This document shows positions 46,993 to 59,381 of a DNA stretch of 64,000 nucleotides, piece after piece (positions within the stretch are counted from its first letter, which is position 1; each line of letters begins with the position of its first letter). Origin of the DNA: Gnetum montanum (Eukaryota; Streptophyta; Gnetopsida; Gnetales; Gnetaceae); NCBI GenBank assembly GCA_015680685.1, contig MNCI01025357.1:223179-287178 (forward strand), given 5' to 3'. The translations under genes were made by a program, and so were the position numbers. The notes beneath the pieces were generated by a model, which saw only the letters and a program-made list of their open reading frames with translations, did no database searches and was not told where the DNA came from.

Positions 46993-47847
46993 TAATGGGA
47001 CGCGATATAGAATGGTCCGCAATATCGCATACGCGATATCGTGTCCGTCGTGATATCCCATACGCAATATCGCATCCGCCATGATATCGCATCCCATGCA
47101 ATATCACGGTGCGTCGCCAAGTCTATAAATAAGAGGCAGCTCTCCCTTGTTTTCCCATCTAGATCTAGACCTTAGGGAAGCTCTAGCAGTTTTACCTCTC
47201 CAGAGATAGAATATTTTCCATGTGCCCGCAGTAGGAGCTCCAAAGTGAACGAATCTTTATTCAAGCAAACATTGTACCTGAACACAAGTTTGTGTACGGA
47301 AATAAAGATGAACTTCTTGGATAAACCTTGCAGTGCATGGAATAGGCTAATTAGGATTTTATTTATTGTTATTTACTATTTATCATTTACATGCTTTATT
47401 AGGAATTAAATCTCTCTCAACCCTTCTCTCCTAGTTAAGTGCCTCAGTACGACCGCTTCGAGCAGGTGCGTTACGTGTGGTGATCCCAGCAAAGACTAGC
47501 ATTTGGTAACCACGGTTGCATTGGTTCAGGGTGTGAACGATAAGTGGGAATGGATGCTGATGCTAGGTTAATTCAACTTAGTTAGTTAGTTAAAGTTAGT
47601 AATTAGTCTCTTCAAACCTTCACCTCACTAGCATAGGAGATAAAACCGAAAAGACATAAAAATCATATACCTCAGACTTACTTAACCATATACCATAACA
47701 AATACAAGTAAGTCTAGTAAGCAACAAATAATTAACCTTAAGTTTTCGATGAGGCATGTAGGCACTTAGTCTGTGGAGTTTGACCGGATCGCACGTGTTA
47801 TGCTCATATTCGTATGGTTAAGTGTAGGGGTACCTCATGACTCATCA
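46993..47847 (+). repeat. Solo LTR, F family (+), inside element C
   Basis: 855 bp, opposite in orientation to element C, starting TAATGGGACGCG (a variant of TGATGAGACGCG) and ending CTCATCA. Target duplication ATTAC at 46988-46992 and 47848-47852. It has a GCGATATCGC-like array (about 47000-47110) followed by TATAAATA at 47124-47131. Solo LTRs arise by recombination between the two LTRs of a full element. Confidence 0.92.
46997..47131 (+). promoter_or_regulatory. F-family LTR palindrome array and TATA box
   Basis: Repeated ATATCGCATACGCGATATC-like palindromes end about 15-20 bases before TATAAATA. The same arrangement is seen in reverse at 58794-58950 and forward at 63594-63677. Confidence 0.75.
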
Positions 47848-47852
47848 ATTAC

Positions 47853-48700
47853 CTTCAGCAGTTCTTCTTTCTGTTGAGGAGCAAGCTTAGCTTTGATAAT
47901 TACCAATTTTCTATTTTTAAGGAATGTGTATTCCATACCAGTGGGCAATGGTTTTAGGTTGAGGAGCTCTTGCTTAAATTTCTCAGGGATTTCCAACTTT
48001 CCCCAGTTGACATTTTCAAGGTTAAGACTTGGAAGTTGATGATGGACTTGCTCTAATGCATCTATGCTATCAATGTACGCACAAGTCAAATCCTCAGTTG
48101 GTTCCATGCATATGAGTGAACTACCTTCTTGATTAGTTGTCAACCACTAGGTGCCTTCCTATTGTGTGGCTATTGCATATAGGCATCTTTGTATGTTGAT
48201 CACTTGTGCACACTGATTGCATGTAGGAAATGTTAAACTTTGCACAAACCATAACCTCTACATGCAATTACACCTTGTGTCACTGTATGCAATGCATGAA
48301 ACTTTCTTCTTCTCAGTCTTTCCGAATGTATTTTCCTTTGATATTTCCAAAGAAAGATCATGGATTCCTAGGCATGCATCGATGGTGGTTAGCCATGCTC
48401 TTCCCATATGATTGGGAAGTTCCCCTTACCATTGTTCACCTGAATCACTAGAAAGTCAACTGGGTACGACCACCCACAAATAATGGTAATAATGTCTTCC
48501 ACCAGTCCCAATGGGATAGTGATGGACTGGTCGACCAACTCTAGACAGATGTTGCTCTTTTTCAATGGAGGCAGGTTCTAGGCCTTATACATTTCTTGAG
48601 AAATCAAGTTGACATCGAAACCTGAATCCAAAAGAGCCTTGCATGGCACATTTCCAGCTAGGACTTTGAGGATCAAAGAATTTCCTAAAGGTGACCAACT
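47853..48700 (-). pseudogene. Element C protease and linker to RT
   Basis: The - strand reads VLAGNVPCKALLDSGFDVNL near 48690-48620, the aspartic protease active site. A linker frame of about 100 codons follows (48143-47853, with NVNWGKLEIPEKFKQELLNL). The linker runs to the edge of the solo LTR; RT resumes beyond it. Confidence 0.78.
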
Positions 48701-49004
48701 TTGATCCAATCAGTGACGGCATGTGTTAGCATGACTGTATGTGTTGAGTGTGGTGGATGAGTTGAAGGAGGCTTTGAAGTTTTGATTGCTACTAAGGCAT
48801 CTAAGGAATTAGTCGCTTGTGATTGCAAGGGCTTGGGTGGTCTGTTGGTTCTAAAGAAAGGTATTTTCTTCATGTGGTTGTTGGAACCAATAGTAGGTTA
48901 ATAGTTAATAGCCCTTGTGGCATTATGTTGTTGCGTTTGGGTAGGGATTTCACTCTGCATAGCTAGAGTAGGTGGTAGTGGAGCTATTGGTGGAAGAGAT
49001 GCAA

Positions 49005-50357
49005 TCAGATGGGAAGGATGATATGCTTGTGGAATATTGTCCCTAGAAGAGGGAGTTCCATAATACTCGTGGACTTGGTAGTGAGGTTGAGGAGTGATGT
49101 GACCAGTAGAGTCATGTGGGGAAATTGGCTAATGCACGTAATATCCATATGGGTTAGGTTGTTGGTAAGGATACTGTTGCCTTGGTGGTGGCATTCCCCA
49201 TGATTGTGGGTGCTGCCACTGTTGATATTGCTCAATTGGTTGTGGTGGAGTTCCACTTGGATAATAAGTTAAGGGTTGGTGGAATTGTCTTGGGTTACCT
49301 TGGGGGTAAGATAATCTTCGGGGTGCTTGCTGTTTGTTCAATTGTGGGTTGAGTGCATACACTCCAGACTCTTGCAGATGTGAGATTATAGGGCAACATC
49401 CCTTAGGATGGTCATATTGACATAGTTCATATCCACTATCATTGTCTGTTTCCGACTCCACAACCTCTTCAATGATGGCAACTTTGCCCTTACCCTTGCT
49501 ACATGCATGTTCAGCTTCTCTTTTTCTTCCTTTTTCATGATCACTACCTTGCTCTCTAGACTCCTCTACTATTTTAAGAATAGATTGAAATCTATTGTCC
49601 AGGGAATCCCACATTTGATCTACCTTTGCCGATACTTCTGATGTCAACTTTGTGAGAAGTGAAGTTTTTCTGTTCATCATCTCTTTGAGTGGTGACTCTT
49701 CTTCATCCTCACAAAATCTTACTTCCCTCTTCCAGAGGTAAGGATTTCGGTTATACTCTTTTGCACTTTCTCTCTTCCATAACTCACCTTCTTCCTTAGC
49801 AACTTTCTCCAATAGTTTTTGAATTTGATGGGACCTAAGCTCGAATAATCTTCCTTGGGCATAAGTCCCAAGGGTTCTTCTCATTTCATGCCTAAGCCCA
49901 TCCACAAGATGGCACAGTTGATCCCTTTGCAGATAACCATGTCAGGACAATGGTGTAATAGTGCATAATATTGGCCCATGGCAGCATCCAAGGGTTCATG
50001 TCCTCCTTGTTTCCAGCCTTGGATTTGCTTTCGCAAGTTAAACACTCGGAAGTATGTTTGGTACTTGTCATTAAATAGTTCTAACATAGTACTCCACCTA
50101 GGAATGGATTCCGGTTCTAAAGACCAGTACCAACTTTCTACTTCTTTAACTAGTGTCCATGAAAACAACTTATGTTTTTTCCATTCATTCTCTATATTTT
50201 GTAAGGCACACGCATCATGGAATGCTTGTAAGTGATTCTGAGGATCAACGTTGTATCCTCCTTCAAATTGAGGGAGATTGTTCATATCTAATCTCTTGAT
50301 CCTACTATCTTTTTGGTGCCTTGTTGAAATTCTAACAACCTTAGTTATGTCCAACAT
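49005..50357 (-). pseudogene. Element C Gag core and C-terminal part
   Basis: The frame 50357-49881 carries the Gag capsid-like domain (MNNLPQFEGGYNVDPQNHLQAF, WKKHKLFSWTL, YYALLHHCPDM). A one-frame shift near 49890 leads to 49905-49129, with helical charged sequence and QYDHPKGCCPIISHLQESG. That piece may be the degenerate zinc-binding segment. A Q/P/Y-rich tail follows. It would build the particle. It is broken by the frameshift and later stops. Confidence 0.82.
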
Positions 50358-50399
50358 ACTTCGAGTAGCGAGTAGGGGTTCATCATAATCATCTCGTCC

Positions 50400-51319
50400 A
50401 TGGCATTTATGATGCCTACGTTGTTCCCTACTCTCCCTTCTTCTATGTCATGACTCTCTAGAGTGCCCTCATCCCCTTTCTTGGCTATTTCCTCTGACTT
50501 CCACTTTGTCTACTTTTATCCCCATGGTCTTTTTCTTTATGACTCACGTCCGAACACTGAAGGAGAGGATGAAGAAGATGATGAAGGTGAAGAAGAAGGA
50601 GAATTGTTACCATGATGGTGTCTACCACATTCTCTTTGGCAATCTTGGCCTCGATCGCGATTATGATCAGAATGTCCATCTTTATCATGTGTCCTTGTCC
50701 CTTTTTTAGACCATTTGTGCCTGTGGGTATCAGAACTTAGGTTACGAATAGTGGAATGAAGGTTTTGATACACAACCCCTTGGCCAAAGTCAAGGGGAGG
50801 AACATTGTTGTGTGGTCGACTGCCTGAGGCAGGTTCACCACCCTCATTTTTGCTTAAGACATGTGCAACATCCTATGACCACTTATCCTTCAAAGACTTA
50901 TGATGTCTCTCCTATTGCAAATCCCTTTGACGTTGTGCCTTCGTGGGACAGTATTTTCTCGAGTCATGGTCTTGCACAATGCATTTTGCATCTAAGTGTG
51001 GCATGCCAATTCATGTGAGGGCATGAAGAAGCATGCTTGGGACAAAACGATCGAGAGGTAACACTATGTTACCTTCTAAGTCTCACCAATGCAGTTGTTC
51101 ATCTTGATGGAGGATAAAGGTGAAGTCTAGTATATACTCATTGGGATGAATATATACCACTCGAACTTGTTGAAGGACTAGCGAATCAACATCATATGTA
51201 TTATGCCATTGATTGTTTCCTTTTTCAGACCTAGGCGGTGAGGCACTTTCGTATGAAGAAGGAGACATACTTGTTTGTTTAGTGTGCAATGTATTCTTGT
51301 TTATTATTTTCTCAATCAA
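50400..51319 (-). pseudogene. Element C Gag N-terminal head
   Basis: Starts near ATG 51319 and contains YILDFTFILHQDEQLHW and GNIVLPLDRF, then basic and S-rich low-complexity sequence. Stops at about 51080 and 50990. Same head as in element B (40457-40980). Confidence 0.65.
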
Positions 51320-51392
51320 CCCTAAAGGTTCGTTCCAATGATGTGAATGATTTCCTATGTTCTAATTAGCACACAACGAACTAATTCCCCAG

Positions 51393-51412
51393 TAATGGTG
51401 CTAATAATAAGC
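51393..51412 (-). other. Element C primer-binding site
   Basis: Reverse complement TTAGCACCATTACTGGGGAA, a mutated tRNA-Asp complement (TTGGCGCCGTTGCCGGGGAA), directly beside the 5' LTR. Confidence 0.8.
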
Positions 51413-52402
51413 GGCAAGGTACCCCTATGCTCAATCATACGAATACGAGTGTTTCACGCATGATCCGGTTGAATTCCAAGGACTAAGTGCTTATGCCCCC
51501 TTGTGAAACAAGGATGGGTTAATTGATCGTTGTCTTCCCAAACTTACTTGTATGTCACGATTGTATGGTTAAGTAAGCTTGAGGCATATGATTTTTATAT
51601 CTTCTATGTTTTTATGTCCTGTGCTAATAGGGAAAGAGAGAGATAACTAGGTGACTAATTTAACTTAACTACTCATTAACTAAGTTCTAACTAATCCTAA
51701 CACTGGCATTCGTTCCCACTTGTCGTACACATCCTGAACCAGTGCAAACACTGCTGGGCTATCAAACGCTAGTCATTTCTGAGCTACCAAGTGTTACACG
51801 TATGCTCGAAGGGGTCGTGCTTGTGTAATTTAACAATTTTCGTAATTGATCAAAATGAATTGCTATTCTAATAACATAAATGTAAAGTGCATAAAATGAA
51901 ATAAAATAAATGCGTAAGAAAACAAATCTCAAGTGCTCCAAGGATGAATCAAAGAGCTCATTTTATTGCCAATACAATGGTATGCTTAGGTATATCAATG
52001 CTTGAATAAAGATTCATCCACACTTAAACCTCCTGCTATGGGCACTTGGAAAATACTTTAACTTTCAAAGAGGCTACAAGATTTTTGCTACTTTCTTGCT
52101 GAAAAACTTTCTCCCAATTGTGCACTTGGGAACTGTATTTATAGACTTAGGAGAAACTACTCTAATAATTAGAGTAACTGCTCTAATAATTAGAATAAAT
52201 GCTAAAGTAACTGCTAGAGTAACCACTCTAATAATTAAAATAATTGCTAGAGTAACCACTAGAGTAACCACTCTAATAATTAGAGTAACTGCTAAAGTAA
52301 CTGCTAGATTAACCACTCTAATAATTAAAATAACTACTAGAGTAACCACTAGAGTAACCGCTAGAGTAAGCACTCTAATAATTAGAGTAATTTCTCTCAT
52401 TA
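51413..52402 (-). repeat. Element C 5' LTR
   Basis: 990 bp, matches 41233-42268. Reverse TATA box TATAAATA at 52136-52143. Outer end CTCATTA, then GGTGT. Confidence 0.92.
52151..52400 (-). repeat. TCTAATAATTAGAGTAAC palindrome array in U3 of element C
   Basis: At least six copies of TCTAATAATTAGA, itself nearly palindromic, spaced by GTAACYGCTAGAGTAACC-like units, filling U3 upstream of the TATA box. Both strands are open over it only because of the repeat. Confidence 0.9.
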
Positions 52403-52407
52403 GGTGT

Positions 52408-53237
52408 TCACATGCAACCAAATTGTAATCCATAGATGAGGCAATGTGAATATGCTAGTAATTAGTTTAAGTTCGAGATCGTTTTCTTCCCACATGGAGC
52501 TAGTGAAGTCTATGTGTATGGTTTAGCTCACAGTGAGGTATATGATAACTGATGTTGTTAGGCCATTGCTACTCCTAGTGAACATGATGATATGGAAATA
52601 GTTTCTAAGTCTAAGTAAAATAGTTAACAAATCTATTCTATCCTAAGGCAATGGATATTCGGTCCTGGTCTATCATGCATGCCTTGGACTCATGCAGTCA
52701 TCATAGGGATTACCAAGTATACTAGTACTGGGCATACCAAGTGATAACACTATTGGGTTACTAGATAACTACACTTAGCACTCGAAACCAGTCGTATCCA
52801 TACTGCTTACTTCAACATGTAAAAGAAAGTGTTTGTAAAGTAAATGATTACCTAAGGAAAATAAGAAAAATTATTCTAAGTAAACAAAAAGAAAACTAAG
52901 TGGATGCTATAATGATGATAAGTAATCTCGATCTTTATTGCCAGTTATGAACTGTGTCCAAGTACAATCCACTAGAATAAAGATATTGTACAATCACTCA
53001 ACACCACACTACACGCATAGACTTCTAAGTGTTAAAGTTTAAGTTTACAAACACAAAACTGAAAGAGCTTTGCTACTATGGAATGAAATCTATTGAGAAT
53101 CCATGTGCCTAAGTGTTGTATTTATAGGCTAGCACACATCTCACGATATCACATATGTGATGACATAGCTAGTGCTATGATATCAGAGATTTGATATCGT
53201 AGCTACAATATCATATATCTGATATCGTAACCCATCA
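52408..53237 (-). repeat. Element B 5' LTR, outer part (split)
   Basis: Continues 41184-41232 and follows the D LTR (57550-59381) block by block: attgtaatccat, ggtttaactc/gctcacagtgaggyatatgat, gggattaccaagt, cactcgaaac. Ends GATATCGTAACCCATCA at 53237. Reverse TATA at about 53119-53126; gatatcgta-type palindromes at 53150-53230. Confidence 0.82.
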
Positions 53238-54226
53238 AAATTTACTTTATCAATCATTATCATCATCCTAACTTTATTTCAATTATATGGGATTTTTTTT
53301 TCATTCATTTTATTAAAACATACTATAAGAGTATGATAAAAAATTAAGTGTACAATTATGAGTATTTTAATAATTACAAGAAGTAATAATGGTTTGTGAA
53401 TAGAATATAGGTTGTGAGCTTGGCATCATAAGTATCATCACACATGACATTTTCACATGACATTTTGAAATAATAAGATGTAAGAAGAGGAAGAAGGAAG
53501 AATACCAAAGTGTTGTTGCTTGGAGTTGCCCTCCAAAGATCCAAAAAGCCATGAGGAGCCAGAAGACACTAGTTCAAGTTATGTGACGTGGAAGAATTTA
53601 TGGAGTTGGAGACTACAAATTGTTACAGATTACTCCTCACATGCGTGGGGCCTCGGTATGATTCTTGTTTTTATTGGTAATGGTGTTAATAGCTTAGTAA
53701 ATAAGGACTACTTTGCCATGAAGGACTAATTTCTAAAGAAAAATTCAAAGAACGTTTCTTTCCATTCATATATTATTTATATATATATATCACACAGTTT
53801 CACTAAGCAGCTTACGTTTCCTTCAGCAGCACAGAGGTGGCTGCATCCATGTAACATGCACTTTGGCTACCGGCAGGCCCAGGCCAGTACGCCCTGCATT
53901 TGCATTTGCATGTTCCAAATTTACATGGAAAAGAAAAACAGGGCGAGTAACGAATTCAAGAATAAGAGATGCTGCCTCAGAAACATGGTACCAGAGAAAA
54001 CATGTCACCCTCCCACCCACTCGCTCACTGCACAGGCACAAACATAAGCGCAATCACACCACCTGTGGCTCAGCATCCATGGAACAGTAATGGCAGCATT
54101 CATCACCGCTTTCTTCACTCCACCACAGCAAATTAATGCGATTCCGCAACATGGCGCAGAGCAGGGACGCTGTACAACTATAACGACAAGTTAAATCACA
54201 CAGTGAGAGCAACAGTGAGTGAGTAA
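53238..54226 (+). other. Upstream region of the EC1-like gene
   Basis: About 1 kb of non-repeat DNA between the LTR of element B and the gene. It has an AT dinucleotide run at 53771-53789 and otherwise no certain promoter element. B transcribes away from this gene. Confidence 0.5.
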
Positions 54227-54592
54227 ATGCACATGAAAATGGGAACGCTGGAAAAGAAGAAGAAACAGAAGCATGAATTGGTGTTGGCATTGGCAGTAAT
54301 GGCTACAGCAATGGTGGCAGTTGCAGGGCAAGGAGGAGCAGGCCAGATCATCGGCTGCGGTGCAACGCGGCAGCGCATCCGTCCCTGCACACGCGAGTTC
54401 GTGAATTTTGTGGTTTATGCGCTGCCTCTGGGCAGGACGTGCTGCCACGCCCTGTTCGTGGTGAACGATCGCTGTTGGCCTCCCATTCTCATCAGTTTTG
54501 GCTACACTCCCGCTCAGCTCACCCAACTCAAAGCCTTCTGCCGCGATCGCTACCACTTTCATGACCATCATGCACTTTCTTTCTCTCCTTGA
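54227..54592 (+). CDS. EC1-like egg-cell-secreted cysteine-rich protein
   Basis: 121 codons, single exon, TGA at 54590-54592. A basic N-terminus (KKKKQKHE) is followed by a hydrophobic segment at residues 17-33, a likely signal peptide ending near AVAGQ. The mature part has six cysteines at residues 44, 54, 72, 73, 83 and 105 and follows the prolamin-like ECA1/EC1 pattern: PCTREFVNFVV, LGRTCCHALFVVNDRCWPPI, FGYTPAQLTQLKAFC. EC1 proteins of flowering plants are released by the egg cell and activate sperm for fusion; the role here is inferred from similarity. Length fits the family, and these genes are usually intronless. The start could also be Met3 or Met5 (54233 or 54239), which leave the signal peptide intact. 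It is the only intact host gene in the window. Confidence 0.8.
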   Translation: MHMKMGTLEKKKKQKHELVLALAVMATAMVAVAGQGGAGQIIGCGATRQRIRPCTREFVNFVVYALPLGRTCCHALFVVNDRCWPPILISFGYTPAQLTQLKAFCRDRYHFHDHHALSFSP

Positions 54593-57501
54593 TTTCTTCC
54601 ATTCCCGTAATAATAATAATCAAATAATGTATTCACGATTGTTCGGACTCACTCTCATCTCTCTGCCTTTATTAATTTCAATGTCTCTGCTCTGCTTCTG
54701 TCTCGCCTTTGCTTGTTTCATGCTTGTAATGCACTGCATCTCTCTGCTTAACATAATAAGATGAGTTCCGTGCCCATAAACACAATCAACACCATCCCAG
54801 GTATCGTCTAATTCCGCGTCCGCGTCCATCCGTCCATGTCTGTCCGGATGTTTTGTCTTTGTCATTTGATTTTCCATTTCAAAATCGAAGAAACAAACTA
54901 CATCATGTGTCATGTTTGTTGGTTTGTTTGTTTAGCTATTATTCCAGAGCTGGCCTGATGAATTGACCCGGTTTCTGTATCTAGTTTCTGGATAGCATGC
55001 AATCTCTTCCTTTCGGATTCTGTTTATGGTAGTTGAGATTTTGTTTCTTAAACAAAAATTATCATTAGGCATTAGCGTATGAAGCGCTCGTAAGTCAAAG
55101 CCTTCTTGCGGAATGACGAAGGGCCGCAGTTCATATGGTTGGACTTCTCTTCGCAAGCCGGCCGCCCAAACCGTCATTTAGGAGTTGGATCAATGAATAA
55201 ATATGTGTTTCGTGCTCATTTACGCTCCTAATGTGTTTGAATAAACTTAGAATTATGGCATTCGTATCGCTCGTATTTGACTATTGACTAGCAGGCACTC
55301 TGACGCTAATGCTTGTCAGGTTCAATGCTCAAAAAATATGAAAATGTTATTTATAGGAATTTTATGTCATGGTTCCCATTGTTTTATTTTTCATTGTGAG
55401 CTATGTGATGTAATCCATTAACTTCAGCCAAAGGTTTGGTGAGGATTGAAATCATTATATTAAAACTGAATTTCTTTCCATCTAGGCTTGCAGTTGTTAA
55501 AAACATATTTGCGCAATCAGTTTTTTTTTTTATATATTTTTATTAAAGGAAAACTTGCCAATTGCCAATGTGTTAGTCAACTAATTATGGGTTCAAAGTT
55601 CATTGAGACACGACCCCAATTTGAAGGGCCCTCTAGCTAACCCTATTATGGGCTTGACCTTTGTGTTTGGTGTGTTAATTTTAAGTTTAAGACACCTTCA
55701 TGTTGTAATGGTCAACTTATTCTTAACATGTTAGCTGAAAATAACAAAAGCGAAAGTATGTAATCTCTTATACCCAATTTAGCCATGATTAATTATAGAT
55801 TATAACTCCATAATTTGGCTTTTACCCAAAGCATGACATTATGACCACTATAAGTGGATGCTTGGGTAGTCTCAAAACATCTCATTAACATACCTTTTCC
55901 AAATCAAAGGGTGTGTGAGAGATAATTTAAGTTGCAATCTCTTCCTCTTGTGAAAGCTTAATTTAAGCTTGTTGTAAGTCTTAAAGAAAAGCAGACTTGG
56001 ATTTCTAAGGCTTACTAGGAGCTAGAACATTTGGTGGGGTTCTCGTATGCTTTCCCTATGATAATTTCTTGTGTTCTTGATGTCTTTCTTCTAATTCCAT
56101 AATTGAATTTCTATTTCTACCACTTGTTGTAGCTTTATTATCTTACTTAATCAATGTCTAAATTAACAACCCATGTTATATGAACCTTTGGGTTTGATGC
56201 TTGTGGTGTTTAGAAAATGTACCTTTTCCAAGACAAGGTGCCTACCCTTTCTCTGCACATTGCAATCCATATGTTTGGCTGACCATATACCATGACATTA
56301 TCAGCATTAATGCGTACTACCTTTAAATTCTTTTTCAAAAGATAATAATTTAACAATTAACATTATTGCATAAGTAATTTGCATGAATGTTATTGGAACC
56401 TCAAAAAAATTCCACCAGGTTCTTCTTTGCTTTTAGACTATGTTTAATTGGAATTCCAACTAAATTATAGATTCTTGTTCGCAATGAATCACGAGTTGCC
56501 AAAATATTTTGAAATTTAATTTTAATACTTTTTAATTATATATTTCTCAAATAACTTTTAATTATTATTTTAATTACCATAACTTGTTGCGATTCCTAAA
56601 CACTTTTTGTAATTAGAGACGATTCTAATTCTTGTGCATCATGACTATTACAATTCGACAATTATACCATTCTAAATATTATGAACCATAGGCTTTAAAT
56701 TTACTTTCAGAAGTTGGTAATTGGAATTTTATTAAAAAAAAAATTTACTATGGATTTCCAAGATTCACTAAGAAGAGTGCACTTGTAGATTATCTAGTTA
56801 AGCCCATGAAAATGAATTACATATGTTTGTTTTATAAGTTGTGATTGTTTAAGATAAAGTAGCACAAATATATATATATATATAATTTCTTTTTGTTGCT
56901 CCCACTAGTGCTTGGTCAATTTGTGGAGTCTTTTTTTATTTTTTGTGAAAATATAATATTTGTGCAATATATTCTATGGGTCTTAAAAGGTAATAAAGCT
57001 TTAGCTTCAACTTTAGTTTCATAAGATGATGTATTTGCAAATTGCATTTAATATTTTTATTTTGAATCAAAATTTGAAAAGCACTTCCATATTTTTTTAA
57101 CTTAATGATTTTTTAATTCTTCTCAAAGCTTACCATCTTTGATTAGGGACTGAACTTTGATGGTAATTACTCCTTTAATATACAAATGCTTACTAAATTC
57201 TAGATATATTTTTAAGGATACATTACTTAACAAATAACACCTAATCCAGGTTCTTAAGAAGAGAGCATATTTTTACATAAATCTCTGGTAGTTTGTATCT
57301 TTGCAAATGTTGAGTTGGAAGATTATATTCATGAAGATGTTCAATCAGAGATTTGTTAATTTGTATAGATGACACCTTTGAAGGTTAAATCTAAAAAGAG
57401 TTAAAAAATAGTAAAATTAGGTTTAGATAAAATTCAATGATTCATTAAAACAAGAAAAGTGAAATAATTTTTAAATATAAAAGTGAAATTTACAAAATAG
57501 C
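54593..57501. other. Intergenic DNA downstream of the EC1-like gene
   Basis: It begins with a likely 3' untranslated part (aataataataatcaaataatg at 54608-54628 could serve polyadenylation). The rest is AT-rich with (AT)n at 56870-56884. No frame, RNA gene or transposon end is supported. Confidence 0.5.
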
Positions 57502-59381
57502 TTATGAGAGGTAAAGGTAATCCCAACACTCAACCATACAAGTCATGAGTGTTTGTGTGCGACTAGATTGTAATCCATGGATGGACAATGTAATTATGCT
57601 AGAAGTTGATGTTAAGTTCGTGATTGTTGTCTTCCTACTTCAAGTTAGTGAAATCTTAGCATATGGTTTAACTCTTAGTGAGGCATATGATAGATGATGT
57701 TGTAGGGCTTTTCATACTCCTAGTCATAAACATAATTGAAATGAGATTAAAACTTAAGTCTAAATAATAACGAAAATGTAAATCTATTCTATCTTAATAG
57801 TGATAGATATTTGTTCCTAGTTTTCTGGTCACATCTTGGACTCATGTAGTTATCACTGGGATTACCAAGTGGAATTACTACTGAGCAAATCAAGCAATGC
57901 TGCTACTAGGTTACCAGATAATTACACTTAATGCTCGAAACTAGTCATACCCATTTGATGAGTGGCGAGGTACCCCTACACTCAACCATACGAAACGACC
58001 GTAGCACACGTGATCCAATCGAACTCCACAGACTAAATGCCTAAACGCCACAAGGAACACTTGGGGTTAATCATTCATTGTCTTCCCAAGCTTGCTTGTA
58101 TGTGTCACGGTGTATGGTTAAGCAAGTCTGAGGTATATGATTTTTTTTGGTATTTTACGGTTTATCTCCTATGCTAAAAGATGAAGGGTTGAGAAACTAA
58201 AACTAACTCTAACTACAGCACTAAGTCCTAGCATCAGCATCCGTTCCCACTTACCGTACACACCCTAAACTGTGCAACTGTGGCTACCAAACGTTAATCA
58301 TTACTGGGATCACCACACGTAATGCACGTGCTCGATGCGGTCGTACTGAGGCACTTAACTAACCTAAGTGTGACAAGCAGGTGATTCCTTGACTAGCTGT
58401 GCACATCAGTAGATGCTCGTAATCAAGTCGTACTTGTCCTATGTTCTAGGAAGAAAGGGTGAGAGAATCTACTCGCGATGAGTAGCCGATTCCTTGGCTA
58501 ACCGTACACGTTCGTCAATGCTCGTAACCAAGTCGTACTCATGCCGCGTCACTAGGAAAGCAGTAAATAACATTAATTAAACCTATCCATGCACTGCAAG
58601 GTTTATCCACAAAGCTCGTCTTTATTGCCATACACAACTTGCATTCAGGTACAAAGATGCTCGAATAAAGAACCGTTCACTTGGGGGACTCCTACTGCGG
58701 GCACATGGAAAATATTCTATCTCTGGGGTGATCAATCCACCAGAGCTTCGCTACTTTATGCCTATGATTAGAAATGAGGGGAGTGCCGCCTCTTATTTAT
58801 AGATTTGGCGGCGGACTGTGATATCGCGTATGCGATATTGTAGGGGATGACATGATATCGTGTACGCGATATCGCAGGGGATGCGATATCGCAGGGGATG
58901 CGATATCGCAGCAGACGCGATATCATGTATGCGATATCGTGGCCTGTGCAATTTGCATCTCATCACCATTCCACTTACTAAAACATGTAAAGGAGAGTGC
59001 TTGAAATGTAAATGATTAACTAGGAAAGCAAGAAATTTATTCTAAGTAAAGCATAAAGAAAGATAAGGAATGATGCAATGATGAGAAACAACTTAAATCT
59101 TTACTATCACATATAAACTGTGTCCAAGTACAATTTTGTTAAATAAAGATGTTGGTCAACTACTTAACACCACAATGTAGGCATTCACTCTATCTCTAAA
59201 ACTACAAAAACAAACTACAGGAATTTGGCTAAGGGTTGGAATCAAAAGTTGTTGTTTGTGTGCCCAAGTGTTTGGCCTTGATAAGATTACATAGATCCTG
59301 AGACATTCCATCAAAAATGATGTAGGATGAGCGACAATATTGTAGATACGATATTACATTAGTACAAAAATTGGTTTTATC
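57502..59381 (-). repeat. Element D 3' LTR, split by a solo LTR
   Basis: LTR pieces 57502-57955 and 58971-59381, same family as the element B LTR. On the right it is followed by TACCCCCATGAC (reverse purine tract), so the internal region lies to the right and this is the 3' LTR of a - strand element. Flank on the left is host DNA. Confidence 0.8.
57956..58965 (-). repeat. Solo LTR, F family (-), inside the D LTR
   Basis: 1010 bp, TGATGAGTGG...GCATCTCATCA, with target duplication CCATT at 57951-57955 and 58966-58970. Reverse TATA box TATAAATA at 58794-58801 and GCGATATCGC array at about 58805-58950. No internal sequence remains. Confidence 0.94.

Larger units (their letters stand above)
41233..52402 (-). 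mobile_element. Element C: complete Athila-type Ty3/gypsy element
   Basis: 11.2 kb on the - strand, with LTRs 41233-42268 (3') and 51413-52402 (5'), target duplication GGTGT. It inserted into the 5' LTR of element B. Order on the - strand: tRNA-Asp-type primer site, Gag, protease, RT, RNase H, integrase, 2 kb of non-coding 3' DNA, 3' LTR. Integrase and RNase H motifs resemble Athila. A solo LTR with its own target duplication (46993-47847) sits between protease and RT. Many stops and frameshifts make it non-autonomous. Confidence 0.92.

Noticed and set aside
52074-52433. Long open frames on both strands
   Set aside because: They translate the TCTAATAATTAGAGTAAC array of the element C LTR; the periodic peptide and two-strand openness come from the repeat.
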